From Nicotiana tabacum (taxonomy: Eukaryota; Streptophyta; Magnoliopsida; Solanales; Solanaceae): a stretch of DNA of 64,000 bases. The notes under the pieces were generated by a model, which ran no database searches, was not told the origin of the DNA, and was given only the letters and a program-made list of their open reading frames with translations. Below are positions 54,359-64,000 of the stretch, in pieces; position 1 is the stretch's first letter; each line of letters starts with the position of its first letter. The translations under genes were made by a program, and so were the position numbers. The stretch is taken from assembly GCF_000715075.1 (NCBI RefSeq), contig NC_134088.1, forward strand, positions 1,550,001-1,614,000, in the 5' to 3' direction.

Positions 54359-54744
54359 TGTGGCACCCTATGCGAATCCCACATCGACAAAATACGGGAG
54401 AGATGTTGGATATATAAGTAGACATGCCTTAGACTATAGTGACGCATTTTAAACCCATGAGGGTCTTGGCCCAGAGCGGACAATATCACTAGCGGACTGA
54501 ACTGTTATATATGGTATCAGAGTCACTCTGCGTGCAACCTTGAACGATGGTGGGACAAACCTCAACGAGGACGTTGAGTCCTTAAGGGGGGTGTATGTGA
54601 CACCATAGGTGAATGCCACATCAACAAAACACGGGAGAGATGCTAGGTATAAGTAGACAGGTCTTAGACTCTAATAACGCATTTAAACTCATGAGGACTT
54701 AGACCCAGAGCGGGCAATATCACCAGCGGGCTGGAATCGTGACC
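54359..54744 (+). mobile_element. Complete TRIM (386 bp miniature LTR element)
   Basis: Direct repeats 54359-54509 and 54596-54744 (TGTGGCACC and TGTGACACC starts, with CCCACATCGAC or GCCACATCAAC, ACGGGAGAGATG and CAGAGCGG inside) act as LTRs. Between them are a PBS, TGGTATCAGAG (54512-54522), and a purine tract (AAGGGGGGTG, 54584-54593). TACAT duplications lie at 54354-54358 and 54745-54749. The LTRs have drifted clearly. Non-coding; mobilised by other elements when active. Confidence 0.88.
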
Positions 54745-54749
54745 TACAT

Positions 54750-55958
54750 CCTCCTTTGTATGTATAAAATCTCCCTAAAGTGCAATAAATATTACTATAC
54801 GATAAACTCAGAAGGTTGAACTTATGAAGTTTATATTTTGGTTTCGCTTTTTAAAGAAAGTGGTACGCTATCAACTCATTCCAAAAATTATGAATCACAT
54901 GTTAAGGTCAACTCAGTCATTATACAAAGAATAAATGCATATGGAAACCTAGTGGAAGTATAATATCATGTACCAAAAGTGGAAGTATATATCCATTTTT
55001 CAGCCAATTACATGTCGCAATTTGTTTGGGTTTCCAAAATAGAGTATATCATAATTTAAGTATCTGAGTCTTCCATTTATCAGTGCTTGTCAAATATTAT
55101 CATTAGCTTGATCTTATCTGAGTATTCCATAATTATTTAAATTTCATTTTGAGATGAAAGGAAAAATATTAAAGGGTAATATAATGAGGAGCTTAGAATT
55201 TAACTATTAATGTAATATTTAAGTCTATAAAAATTAGGAGCTGTATAAGAGTGATCTCAAGATTCAACATTTAAGACGTGTTTTAATTAAAGTCTAAGAA
55301 AATGGAACCATGAAGCACGAAAACTTTGAGGTGTCCCAAAGGTCGGACCAAAGCGTACAATACCTTGACAGCTGGTTTCATATCGTGACAAAATTGTACC
55401 CATATTTTAAAAAGAATATATTTGTTTCTAAGCCAATTTAAAAAAAAAAAACGAAACGACAAAAAAGAAGAATTCTCAAGTTCTACAATTGGAATGGTAT
55501 TCTTCTTTTGTGTTATTGAAAAATATCTGCTTCGTTCAATCAACTTTTATTTTGAGAGTTAATAATTGACTAATTTCTTAAAGGAAATTAAAGTTGCTTG
55601 TTTTAATATAAATGATCTAGAGAGAGCACTTATGTAATTTATCTGTCCTAAAATATTTTCGACTTTAGATTTTCTGAAACCAACTCTTTAAAGTTTGAAA
55701 AGGTTTTTGCAAAATATTAAGATTATATTTTAAAAAGTTCTTATTTGTAGTAAATTTGGCATATATTGTAATCTCTAACTATTATTTTCAAATGATAATT
55801 ATTTCTTCGTCTGGATTAGTTAAATTGTTGATCAATTTCTTTTTTAGTTGAGATTGAAATTGACTTATGTTTTCCTTAATTAAGTAATAAAGGAAATTAA
55901 TAGATATGTCACATCATATACCAATCAAGTTGGCCACTGTACTAGAGGAAACACGCCA
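54750..55958. other. AT-rich intergenic DNA
   Basis: I see no gene or repeat with clear ends. Short frames (for example 55283-55543) lack any recognisable feature. Confidence 0.5.
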
Positions 55959-55962
55959 CTAA

Positions 55963-56403
55963 CGATCGTTTGGTAGGATGTATAGTAATAATAATAATAC
56001 TGAATATGATATATTAATAATGTTGAGATTAATAATATTAGGATTAGTTATATTGAGATTATTTTTTATCGGCTGTTTGATTTGGTATATATATTAAAAA
56101 TAAAATGTATTGCATAATTTTTTTAAAAATTATTTGTTTACAAAAATACTGACGATTTGGAAAAGGATTTGAAAAAAGTTTTAAAATGATAGTTCTATCT
56201 TATAAATGCTTATCCATGTATTGAAAATTATGGTATTGCTAATGTCATGAATTGCTATGTATAAGAATAGTACTTCAATACAGTGTATAACTATTACGGA
56301 TATTAGTTATACATAAAGCTGAAAAATATTACCTAACAAGAGATTAATAACATCAAAGCGAATACATATATTATTTTCCCTAATACACCATCCCAAACGA
56401 CCC
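55963..56403. mobile_element. Tourist-like MITE, about 440 bp
   Basis: CGATCGTTTGGTAGGATGTA at the left and, inverted, GGGTCGTTTGGGATGGTGTA at the right form terminal inverted repeats. CTAA flanks both sides (55959-55962, 56404-56407), containing a possible TAA duplication. The inside is AT-rich and non-coding. PIF/Harbinger affiliation is inferred from the repeat ends and the TAA. Confidence 0.7.
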
Positions 56404-56407
56404 CTAA

Positions 56408-57026
56408 GGTAGCAATGAGATTGATAAGGATATCCACCCACCATTAATTAGAAGTCTAGCGTTTGTATTATAAGAATGTAGAAAATCCTGATAGGGAATA
56501 TTTCTTTCTTTAATGAACCTTATGCATCCCAAATTCGAATTATTTGATAACAATATGAGTACCGAACACCGAATAAAAAAAATGTACCACAAACATTAAC
56601 CCCAAAATAAAATGAAAATGAAAAATGAATTTTTTTTTCAATTTCATGACCCCAAATTCATGCAATTTTATTCATTATCTCAACAAACTTCAATACAAAA
56701 CTTTGTCCCAATAATTATAAAAAAGAAAAAAAAAAAAAAAAATAGTCTAACTAGTTCCTTCATTATTTACTTCCAATCCAAAAGACAAAATTATGACCTG
56801 AACTCTCCCAACAGAACTGATAAACTACCAAAGATTTTGATAACATGCTCATTCCAGTCTCCCTTCCCTTCCCCTATACAATACTAGAAAAGTTTCTTCT
56901 TTTTTTTAACCAAAAAAAAAAAAAATCATAACTAAGAAACAGAAAAAAAAAAAAAAAAGAGAGTGCTCATAATCCTTACTATATATAACAAAAGTCTTCA
57001 TTTCATTTCTTCACCATTTTCTTTTT
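56408..57026. other. 3' flank of the small host gene, A-rich
   Basis: Long A runs (56719-56745, 56912-56926, 56944-56960). It would hold the 3' UTR and poly(A) site of the minus-strand gene at 57027; no single site can be fixed. Confidence 0.4.
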
Positions 57027-57335
57027 TCACATTAATATTGCATACCTCATACTATCACTAACCATAAGATGATTCATTTCAGAAACTTGAGAAAAATCTC
57101 CAGAAACCCAAACTCCATCTGTTCCATTAATCCGCGGATGATTTAAGCACGAAAACAAATAAATAGGTGCGCGTAAAATGCCATATATAATCGAAAAACC
57201 ATGCCAATTCTGCCTTGATGATCTTCCTCCTGCAGTTTGATCAACTCTAATATTAATCATATTTTCATCTCCAACTCTTGGACTTTTTCCCATATTTTGT
57301 AAGTTTTTCCTCATTGTTACTAATATATTCCACAT
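57027..57335 (-). CDS. Small plant protein of unknown function, single exon, 102 residues
   Basis: ATG at 57335, TGA at 57027-57029. The protein starts MWNILVTMRKNLQNMGKSPR, has a basic N-terminal third, a hydrophobic middle (SIIYGILRAPIYLFSCL, residues about 47-63) and the C-terminus DGVWVSGDFSQVSEMNHLMV then SDSMRYAILM. I recall small angiosperm proteins with this kind of C-terminus but cannot name a function. It is intact, unlike everything else in the window, and has a plausible A/C-rich plant leader. The middle is too short and Pro-broken to call a membrane span with confidence. An Au-type SINE lies about 220 bases upstream in the same orientation. Confidence 0.7.
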   Translation of the reverse strand: MWNILVTMRKNLQNMGKSPRVGDENMINIRVDQTAGGRSSRQNWHGFSIIYGILRAPIYLFSCLNHPRINGTDGVWVSGDFSQVSEMNHLMVSDSMRYAILM

Positions 57336-57566
57336 GATTATATAAAGAATATGAAGAGGGGTTGTGTTTTTGTTTTAGGTTTTAATGGAAACTTTTGGAG
57401 GGTTTTTGAAGAATAGAAATGTTGGCCAAGTTGATGGGAATGGTTTCTTTTTTTGATGGTGGAGTTGCTAGTGCTTGTAGTTATCATATGAATTTTTATG
57501 GGTGCTTTTCTTTTTAGGACTTTCACTTTGTGGGTTTCTTTAACTATACTATTCTTTTTATAAAGA
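57336..57566 (-). promoter_or_regulatory. Probable core promoter and 5' leader of the small host gene
   Basis: On the minus strand CTTTATAAAAAG (plus 57553-57564) is the best TATA box, about 220 bases before the ATG, and spans the junction of the SINE tail and its target duplication. A weaker CCCATAAAAATTC lies near 57495. The leader is A/C-rich and contains no other ATG directly before the start. Confidence 0.45.
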
Positions 57567-57744
57567 GTACCGTTCGGTATGCGAAGTATTCCGCGTTCGC
57601 AGGGAATTCGAAAGGATCGCATTCAAAGGGGGTGTGATATAGGTAACCTACACTGATGCAAGTATCAGTGACTGATTCCACAACTTGAACACGTGATCTA
57701 TAGGTGACAGAGAGACAATTTTACTTTGCTTCAAAATTCCCCTT
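57557..57744 (-). mobile_element. Au-type SINE, 188 bp
   Basis: On the minus strand it has a tRNA-like head (AAGTAAAATTGTCTC, then TATAGATCACGTGTTCAAGTT as a B-box region) and a body with GTGTAGGTTACCTA and CCTGCGAACGCGGAATAC, like Au SINEs. It ends near CTTTATAAA. Target duplications: CTACACTATTCTT (57745-57757) and CTATACTATTCTT (57544-57556), one mismatch in 13. Non-coding; would depend on a LINE to move. Confidence 0.83.
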
Positions 57745-57858
57745 CTACACTATTCTTTCTTTATTTAATTTTGGGTGGGGTATTGTTGATTAGCCAATTT
57801 GCCGACAAGGTTGCCTAATTATACTTTTGTTAGCAAAGATCAATGCATTGATCCATCG

Positions 57859-58169
57859 GACGTCTAAATTTAATTCTTTTATGGTAGAGAGTTTTCGTAT
57901 CATAGGGTAGGGTGATAAGTATCCTTTCATCTTTAATCAGATATTTTAGAATCAAGCTTTGGCGATAGCTTCGCTTAAGTAGGAAGTACTTTACTATCAA
58001 GTTTTAACTTTCCGTTGGAAATCTGAATTAACCGGGCCTTATAATGGGTACCGAGCACTGAGTTGGATGTTTAATTTTTTTCCTTTTATGGTGAGAGATT
58101 TAGTTAGTGTGGAGTGATTAGTACCTTTTATCGAGAAGTTTCGAAATCAAGCTTTGAAAATAACATCGC
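57859..58169 (+). repeat. Tandem repeat of about 205 bp, copy A and first half of copy B
   Basis: GGACGTCTAAATTTAATTCT (57859) and GGATGTTTAATTTTTTTCC (58065) start copies A and B. Both have CTTTTATGGT and ATCAAGCTTTG. B is interrupted at 58170 by the solo LTR and resumes at 59650 with TACTTTATCAACAAG-like text matching A from about 57990. Confidence 0.78.
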
Positions 58170-59649
58170 TGATCACGCCCAACTATGCCTTATAAAAAGG
58201 ATAATTCGGACGTTGCAAATATAACCTGAGTATTCTGCCCAGAGTCGAATCCACAGAGAATTAACCTATCAATCACTATCTTTAGAACTACTAAACGCTT
58301 GAGAACCAATTTCCCCAAACGTTTGAATCACAGTTGATGGTGTCTTCAATAACTAAAATTGCACGTAAATAAACAGCTATAAACTAAGGATGCTAAGGTT
58401 GTAAACAATAATGAGAAGACGCTCAGGTGATGACTTCCCCTATTGATGGAATCCCTTCTGTTTATGCTTCATACAAATTTCCCAACACACCTCTATCAAT
58501 CATGAACACTTTTCTTACCGTAAATCTCTCCCGAGTAATCACAGTAATATACTATTGCACTCTCCCGAGATACACTAGCTAGCTTTAATTAACACAGTTC
58601 ACATAAGATTGCACCCAAGGCTTCGTTATCCCTAATCCCGCCTTTAAACCCGCAGTTATAGATCCCTCTTATACTTTGGGAGTGGTGTTGTTCAACAATA
58701 ACCTAAATATGCACTCTCTCCCGAGTTATGCACACTAAATAGGCACAGCTAATTGAGGATCCTGTCAATTAACTACAACATACACAAAGTTGAACAAATA
58801 AAGATTGAGACTAGCAATTTGTATTCACATAAACAAGAAGTTCATCCCCAAATAGGTTCCATCAAAACCTTAGACAAAAGATTTAGCTACTCATAACTAT
58901 GGGTAAATAAACTAAAACAATATTCATCATAAAACTTGCAAGAAAAATAAAGAGAAGAAGAAACCAAGATGTTTTGGGTGATCTCTCACACTTGTTCTTC
59001 TTCCAAAAATACTCTCCAAAACAATACATGCCTCTCTTGGGCGGAGTCTAGTGTTTAAAATAGGGTTTTGGGCTAATAATCCCGTATTTTGCACTTTAGT
59101 CCCTGAAATTTCCGCCTCCTGCCGCGGTTGTACCGCGGTCGCGTTCAAACCGCGGCCAAACATGGCCTCTGATTCTTCAATTGTCTGCGTCTGCACTCTG
59201 TCGCAGTTCTGCCGCGGTTGCGGTGAAACCGCGGTTTTTCATCCTGTTCTGTTTGGAATTTGGAAAAACGCAAAACATAAAAGTTGTATCCCTTTGAGTT
59301 ATCTTTCCAACCACATATTATGGAGCCAAAATGGAGTTCTGAGTAAAACGTTATGTGCATTTTATTAGACAGTGCGCAATATGCCTCATCGAGTCTTCGT
59401 TTGTTCTCAACTATCAAATTTGACCCCCGAACACGATCCCGGCTTAATTCCTTAAGCTTTTACTCAGATTTCAAAGTTTCAAATCACTTAAATTCATTCC
59501 ATAACATCTATATAGCTCGGAATCACACCTACAAGGCATAAAACACATAATTAGTGCAAAACACTAGCGATTAAAGCGCAAACTCAATTAAAGTACAATA
59601 AATTAGAGTGTAATAATCAACTAAAACACGTAATTATAGCCTATCATCA
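58170..59649 (-). mobile_element. Athila-like solo LTR, 1480 bp
   Basis: On the minus strand it runs from TGATGATAGGC (59649) to GGGCGTGATCA (58170). CTCTGTGGATTCGACTC (about 58240) is the conserved U5 text of Athila-like LTRs. Flanks ATCGC and GTCGC agree in four of five bases and fit a target duplication. No internal region follows, so it is a product of LTR-LTR recombination. A CG-rich cluster sits before the TATA-like site at 59054. Confidence 0.82.
59121..59240. repeat. CCGCGG-type CG-rich cluster in U3 of the solo LTR
   Basis: CCGCGGTT, ACCGCGGTCGCG, ACCGCGGCC, TCGCAG, GCCGCGGTTGCGG and AACCGCGG occur in about 120 bases; CCGCGG is a perfect palindrome. On the minus strand it lies directly upstream of CCCTATTTTAAAC (TATA-like). 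Confidence 0.75.
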
Positions 59650-59790
59650 GTCGCCTTTAATAAAAAATACTTTATCAACAAGTTAAAGCTTTCCGCCAAA
59701 ATTCAGATTAGTGGAGCCTCATAACGGTTGCCGAGCACCGAGCTGGACGTTTAAATTTAGTGCTTTTATTGTGAAAGGTTCGGTTTAAGC
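59650..59790 (+). repeat. Tandem repeat of about 205 bp, second half of copy B and start of copy C
   Basis: 59650-59744 matches 57970-58064 (CCGAGCACCGAGCTGGA against CCGAGCACTGAGTTGGA). GGACGTTTAAATTTAGTGC at 59745 starts copy C, which fades near 59790. Confidence 0.75.
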
Positions 59791-60538
59791 GTGAGCTAGG
59801 AATATATGATTGAACTATGTATAAATTGCTCAAAAATCCAAATGTTTGAAAGATTAAATTTTTTGTTTTGAATAATGACATTTCACTTTCTAGGTTATCG
59901 CTTTGCCACTATAAATTCCACATCAAAAAATAAAAGATAACATCGGATCCAAGATTTTTATGTCATGGTGTTCAATTGTCTTTAATCTCGAAACTCTACT
60001 TTGAGATTGGATGTTTTATCAATAACTTTAATTTATATGTTATTAATATCTTTCAACAGAATAATATAGTATTTAAGTAAAACACAATGGGTGCTTAAGC
60101 ACCTAATTAATGGAGTGGTAACGTTTTGTTGCATTTAAATCAATAAATTCGATTATAATAATATGGCACTTTGCTAGTTAAACATAAATGTTTAGATTTT
60201 AGTCATTTAGTGGGATAGATTATGTATATTTATTAATTTTAATCAATTTATGTCCAGAATACAAAACTTATATTAATCAGACTAATTCAGATTCGAGTTA
60301 TAGAAAGTTTATGGAAGATTTTATCTCTCTGTATCAACAAGTTATATTCTCAGAACTCAAATATGAAATTCTTGTTTAGTGGTAGAGGGACCTTTACCAT
60401 GCAGTCGCACCCGTTGGTGGTGGTGGACGTTCAAATTAAGTCTTTTAGAAAGTATTGGGGCGGTTCTTCTTCGGACCTTGCGGGATGTACGCTATGTGAA
60501 TCGGGTTGTCTTTTTAGATGGACGGAGAGTGTAATATT
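59791..60538. other. AT-rich intergenic DNA
   Basis: No gene seen. A G-rich patch at 60385-60530 (GGTGGTGGTGGACG, CTTGCGGGATG) has open frames but no recognisable product. Confidence 0.45.
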
Positions 60539-60746
60539 GTTCATATCTCTTATATTGCTTTTATTGTATTATGCATTTTTATGGTACTAATATATCGGCT
60601 CCTGTTGTTTTTTTTGAGCCGAGGGTCTCCTGGAAATAGTCTCTCTACCCTTCGGGGTAGGGGTAAGGTCTGCGTACATATTACCCTCCCCAGACCCCAC
60701 TTGTGGGATTATACTGGGTCGTTGTTGTTGTTGTTGTTGTTGGAGT
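60539..60746 (+). mobile_element. 5'-truncated RTE-type LINE copy (about 208 bp) with (TTG)n tail
   Basis: The 3' module GCCGAGGGTCT, GGGGTAGGGGTAAGGTCTGC, CCTCCCCAGACCCCACTTG, ACTGGGT is followed by (GTT)n. GTGTAATATT occurs on both sides (60529-60538, 60747-60756) as target duplication. The same 3' module ends the LINE at 63351. Tobacco TS SINEs share this tail, but no tRNA-like head is visible here. Confidence 0.75.
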
Positions 60747-60756
60747 GTGTAATATT

Positions 60757-61020
60757 AGCTAAAACATGGGAAAATGACAGTAGACCACTTCATGACCATT
60801 AGCCAAGGCCTTTTAATTATTTAATATTTTTAAATATAATTATTTCAATAAATTAAAGATTAGGCTCTATTATTCCACATTAAGCTTCACTTAAAGCTTA
60901 TAAATCCTCTCTTAAGGGCCAATCATCCCCTTGAAAACATAAGGACCACAAGAAAAAGGGAAAAAAACATTTTGGGTCATTTGTATATTTTAATATGTCA
61001 AATTTTCTAATACTCTTTCT
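60757..61020. other. AT-rich intergenic DNA
   Basis: Nothing recognisable. Confidence 0.5.
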
Positions 61021-61440
61021 CAGTGGCGGATGCACCTACGCTAAGAGGCGGATCCAGAATTTAATGTTTATGAGTTTCTATAACGATCTCGAGTAAATTT
61101 TTAATAGTAACTGGATTCACATTCAAATATTTATAGATATTTAGCGACTTTTTGGAACACATTTACACTGTTCGGACAAAAACTACTGGTTTCACGTGAA
61201 CTCGAAGGTCGCAAGCTGGATCTGTCCCTGTCTACAGTGCGGGTTTAATTGAACCTAATATTTTCACCAAAAAAATTTGAATATATATGTGTATCAAAAT
61301 TACTAAAAATTTAATAAATATTAAAATAAAACCCAAAAATTCGAAAGTATAATGAGTTCAATATTAAAAAATTTAAAAATTAAACCCATTAAATTTAAAT
61401 TTTGGATATATTTCTATTGTTTCTACAACTTTATATTTGT
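61021..61440. mobile_element. Two degenerate MITEs, one apparently inside the other
   Basis: CAGTGGCGGATGCACC at 61021 and TTTAAATTTTGGATAT near 61393 look like the ends of an outer element whose body starts GTGCGGGTTTAATTGAACC (61237). Between, GAGGCGGATCCAGAATTT (61045) and, inverted, CAGGGACAGATCCAGCTT (to 61230) bound an inner element with the palindrome TTCACGTGAAC near its right end. Families are recalled from Solanaceae; ends are approximate. Confidence 0.5.
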
Positions 61441-62179
61441 AATGATGGATACGTAAGTATACCACCAGACCACATGATTAGCATAGTACAACAAAATGTT
61501 ATAATATATTATCTCTTTTTTAAGCATTAGTACTTTATTTTATTATAAATAGAGTACATTGAACAATATAGTATATGATAACGAATCAATCTACAGTTCA
61601 CGCGTTTACATTATTTGTCATACTCTAAAAGTTTCATAATTTAATAATAAATAATTTCCTTTAATCAATTACAATTAAAATAAAAAATAATAATTCTACA
61701 AAGATCTTATTTGTTCTATATATCGATTGATATCTGATATTAATTTTTATGAACATATATAATATGCCATAAATGAATCTCCAATAAAAAGGACCATATA
61801 ACTTAAAAAAATATTTGTAAGTAATTTAATATATGAAATGTTTCCCTCTTTTTGTTTTTTCTACGAAAAGGAAAGGGCTTAAATTTTAAATAAGACTTGG
61901 TATAATTCGCCAAACTATCTTTTTAAATATTGTAACATTTATTCTAGTTGCTGCTGCTACTACTACTAATCATATAATAAGTCAAATTAGTATATCTTAG
62001 AGCAATATAATTATTCAAATGATAGTTGAACAACATTATGATGCGTCAAACAATACATTTTTATTTAAAATTAATTCTTTTAAAACTGGAAGAAGGGAGA
62101 CATACGAAATATTATAATCAGAAAAATGTGGTCAAACATTTTTAATACATCAATAAAAAAGTGAGACATAAATATATTA
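61441..62179. other. AT-rich intergenic DNA
   Basis: A very AT-rich stretch without gene or clear repeat ends. Confidence 0.5.
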
Positions 62180-62388
62180 CTTGCTCTGTCCTAATTTATA
62201 TGTCATACTTTTCTCTTTAGTCTGTCTTATATTTTAAAAATAATTTAATCTAAATTTCTCATTTTACCCCTGATGAAATATTTTATTAACCACATAAATG
62301 TTTATACCTTATTTTATTTCACATGTTTTAAAAATATTTCTTTTAAATTCCGTGCCTAGTTAAATACGATCACAGGGACAGAGTTGGA
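62180..62388. mobile_element. Stowaway-like MITE, about 209 bp
   Basis: CTTGCTCTGTCCTAATTTAT at the left and an inverted TCCAACTCTGTCCC at the right, with TTTTACCCCTGATGA and CCGTGCCTAGT inside, match the common CTCCGTCCCAATTTA-type MITE of Solanaceae (recall). TA lies before the left end. No coding capacity. Confidence 0.65.
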
Positions 62389-62708
62389 CACAGATAGATA
62401 ACATTATTTTTTAGAATTGGCTTTTAGTATGCATTCAACGGACTATCTTCTTGAAAGCACTAGAGAAACACTAATGAGGATGAAGTAGACACCACTGTGA
62501 TAAGTCAAATTAATATTAAAATGAACAAGATAATTATATAAAGAAAAAAAAAAAGTTATCCTGATCAAATAAATTTTAGGATTGGTATTGATTGAGGAAT
62601 TGCTTGACCCACCACCTTCGTTTGTAATATGATTAAACCACCAATTCCTATCTTAATTGGGGCTGATTTAAGTCAAACATATAGTCAAATGTTTTTTTTT
62701 TTTTAATT
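62389..62708. other. AT-rich intergenic DNA
   Basis: No gene. It ends in a T run just before the LINE target site. Confidence 0.5.
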
Positions 62709-62724
62709 TCTCGTTTGGTATTTG
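62709..62724. repeat. 16-bp target-site duplication (left) of the RTE LINE
   Basis: TCTCGTTTGGTATTTG, repeated exactly at 63352-63367. The length fits target-primed reverse transcription. Confidence 0.92.
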
Positions 62725-63351
62725 AGATGAGTTTGTTAAGGTGGATATGTGGGCATACTCGATTGGATAAGATTAGGAATGAAGTTATTCAGAAAAAGGT
62801 GGGAGTAGCCCCTGTGGAGGATAAGATGCGGGAGGCGAGGTTGAGATGGTTCGGGCATGTTAAGATGAGAAGTATAGAAGCCCCAGTTAGAAGGTGCGAG
62901 CAGTTAGCCTTGGCGGGCAGCAGGAGGGGTAGAGGTAGGCCTAAGAAGTCTTGTGGAGAGGTTATTAGGCGAACATAGCACGGCTGGAGCTGACTAAGGA
63001 CATGGCCCTAGACAGAAGGGTATGGAGGTCAAAGATTAAGGTAGAAGGTTCGTAGGTAGTCGACCGTTTCTCTGTCTTACTCAGTTCGCTAGTATTAGTG
63101 TTAGTATGATATCTTTTATTCGTAGATGGCTATTACTACTTAGAGTTTAACTGCATTCTTGAATTCAATCTTATTTCATCTTGTTGTTATTCTTAATTGT
63201 TGCAATTACCTTTTCTTTTTCAGTCTAGCCGAGGGTCTATCGGAAACAACCTCTCTTCCCTTCCAGGGGTAGGGGTAAGACTGCGTACATCTTACCCTCC
63301 CCAAACTCCACTTGTGAAAAAATACTGGGTTTATTATTATTATTGTTATTG
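62725..63351 (+). mobile_element. 5'-truncated RTE-type LINE (627 bp)
   Basis: Only the C-terminal end of the reverse transcriptase ORF remains: [39 protein letters not shown] (62727-62978). A frameshift near 62979 leads to LTKDMALDRRVWRSKIKVEG and a TAG at 63053-63055. A 3' UTR of about 300 bases with the GCCGAGGGTCT module and a TTA/TTG-type tail follows. The flanks are perfect 16-bp duplications, so this is one 5'-truncated insertion, fairly recent judging by the intact duplication. Confidence 0.9.
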
Positions 63352-63367
63352 TCTCGTTTGGTATTTG

Positions 63368-64000
63368 GTATCTGTATTTGAGCCTCGACTAATCTAGATT
63401 TGCAATGCAAAAGGCCTATATTTAAAGGGACAAGCAATCCATACCAACAAAAATTTATTCTCAAACTCGAAAACTCCGGTTAAAAGTGAAAAATTATCAA
63501 TATTATAGAACAGATAAATTTGAACATCATTTCTCTAAAAATCATATATAAATGCTTGTCTTGTCATGTTCTTTTATTAGATGTTACAAATTAATTTGAG
63601 TATTCAATCTAAAATCTTAAAATAATAGGAGAAGTGACCCGAAATTTGTATGAGTTACTTTAGAATGTGAGAATATGCTTGACACATGCAAATTTACTGT
63701 AATACGTTGTAAACAATTTGATATCCAACTGAAAATCTCAAAAGATGGAATGGTCAAAGACATTACCTCATTTGTTTTCACGAAAATTAAGACGTATGAA
63801 TCTGAATACACATCCAAATATTAATATGTATATTAAAATTAAAACGACTGAATCAGAATACACATCTGAATATTAAGATGTTGTATTAAGATCTGAATAT
63901 TGAATCATTAAGACTATTTGTTTTCTCAACTCTGAATATGTTAAAATTGTCTTTATTTAAAAATTAATAAATATAAATTCAAATCAATTAGTACCAATTA
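63368..64000. other. AT-rich flank with a degenerate internal repeat
   Basis: ATCTGAATACACATCC-AATATTA (63800) and ATCAGAATACACATCTGAAT (63851) repeat, followed by AAGATCTGAATATTGAATC and ACTCTGAATATG. Probably an old hAT-like MITE; ends cannot be fixed. Confidence 0.4.

Noticed and set aside
55283..55543. 86-codon minus-strand frame
   Set aside because: AT-rich chance frame without conserved-looking segments or promoter context.
60590..60746. TS-type SINE
   Set aside because: The 3' end fits, but no tRNA-like A/B-box head is visible and the duplication bounds a simple 5'-truncated LINE-like piece; not fully excluded.
60363..60802. Two host-like frames of 75 and 94 codons
   Set aside because: They run into LINE tail text and have no recognisable feature.

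Overview
The window is repeat-dominated plant nuclear DNA. The families present (Athila-, Tat/Ogre-, Del/Tekay- and Sirevirus-like LTR retrotransposons, Au-type SINE, RTE-type LINE 3' ends, a TRIM, Tourist- and Stowaway-like MITEs) and their sequence style point to Solanaceae, most plausibly Nicotiana; the genus is inference. No rRNA, tRNA, CRISPR or bacterial operon was seen.

Layout. Bases 1-53295 are a four-level nest of LTR retrotransposons. The oldest layer is a Sirevirus-like copia element on the minus strand (decayed gag 50643-52321, PBS 52362-52375, 5' LTR 52381-53295). A Del/Tekay-like element without coding capacity lies in it on the plus strand (end of 5' LTR 31113-31141, PBS 31145, internal 31142-34936, 3' LTR 34937-37155 plus 49832-50642). 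Its 5' LTR was hit by an Athila-like element on the minus strand (5' LTR 29583-31112, gag, protease, RT, RNase H, integrase, then a third ORF running off base 1). That integrase gene was split by a 20.9 kb Tat/Ogre-type element on the plus strand (3409-24326, TSD GAGAC, LTRs of about 4.7 kb). The Tekay-like 3' LTR was hit by a second, non-coding Tat-type element (37156-49831, TSD TATAT, LTRs of about 2.4 kb, about 1.7% apart by eye).

Bases 53296-64000 are AT-rich gene-flank DNA. They hold one credible host gene, a 102-codon single-exon gene at 57027-57335 (minus), with an Au-type SINE just upstream in the same orientation. A TRIM, several MITEs, an Athila-like solo LTR inside a 205-bp tandem repeat, and two 5'-truncated RTE LINE copies fill the rest.

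Most notable signals. (1) A roughly 60-nt two-hairpin module occurs six times in the two Tat-type elements; its outer stem changes in a compensatory way (CTACGT/ACGTAG versus CTACAT/ATGTAG). (2) CG-rich dyad repeats lie directly upstream of TATA-like boxes in three unrelated LTR families and in front of the third ORF of the Athila-like element. (3) Large tandem arrays lie in the 3' non-coding part of both Tat-type elements. (4) A SINE tail supplies the best TATA box of the only host gene. (5) Premature stops in the Ogre-type element are mostly TAG at places where the families have Gln, which fits CHG-methylation decay.
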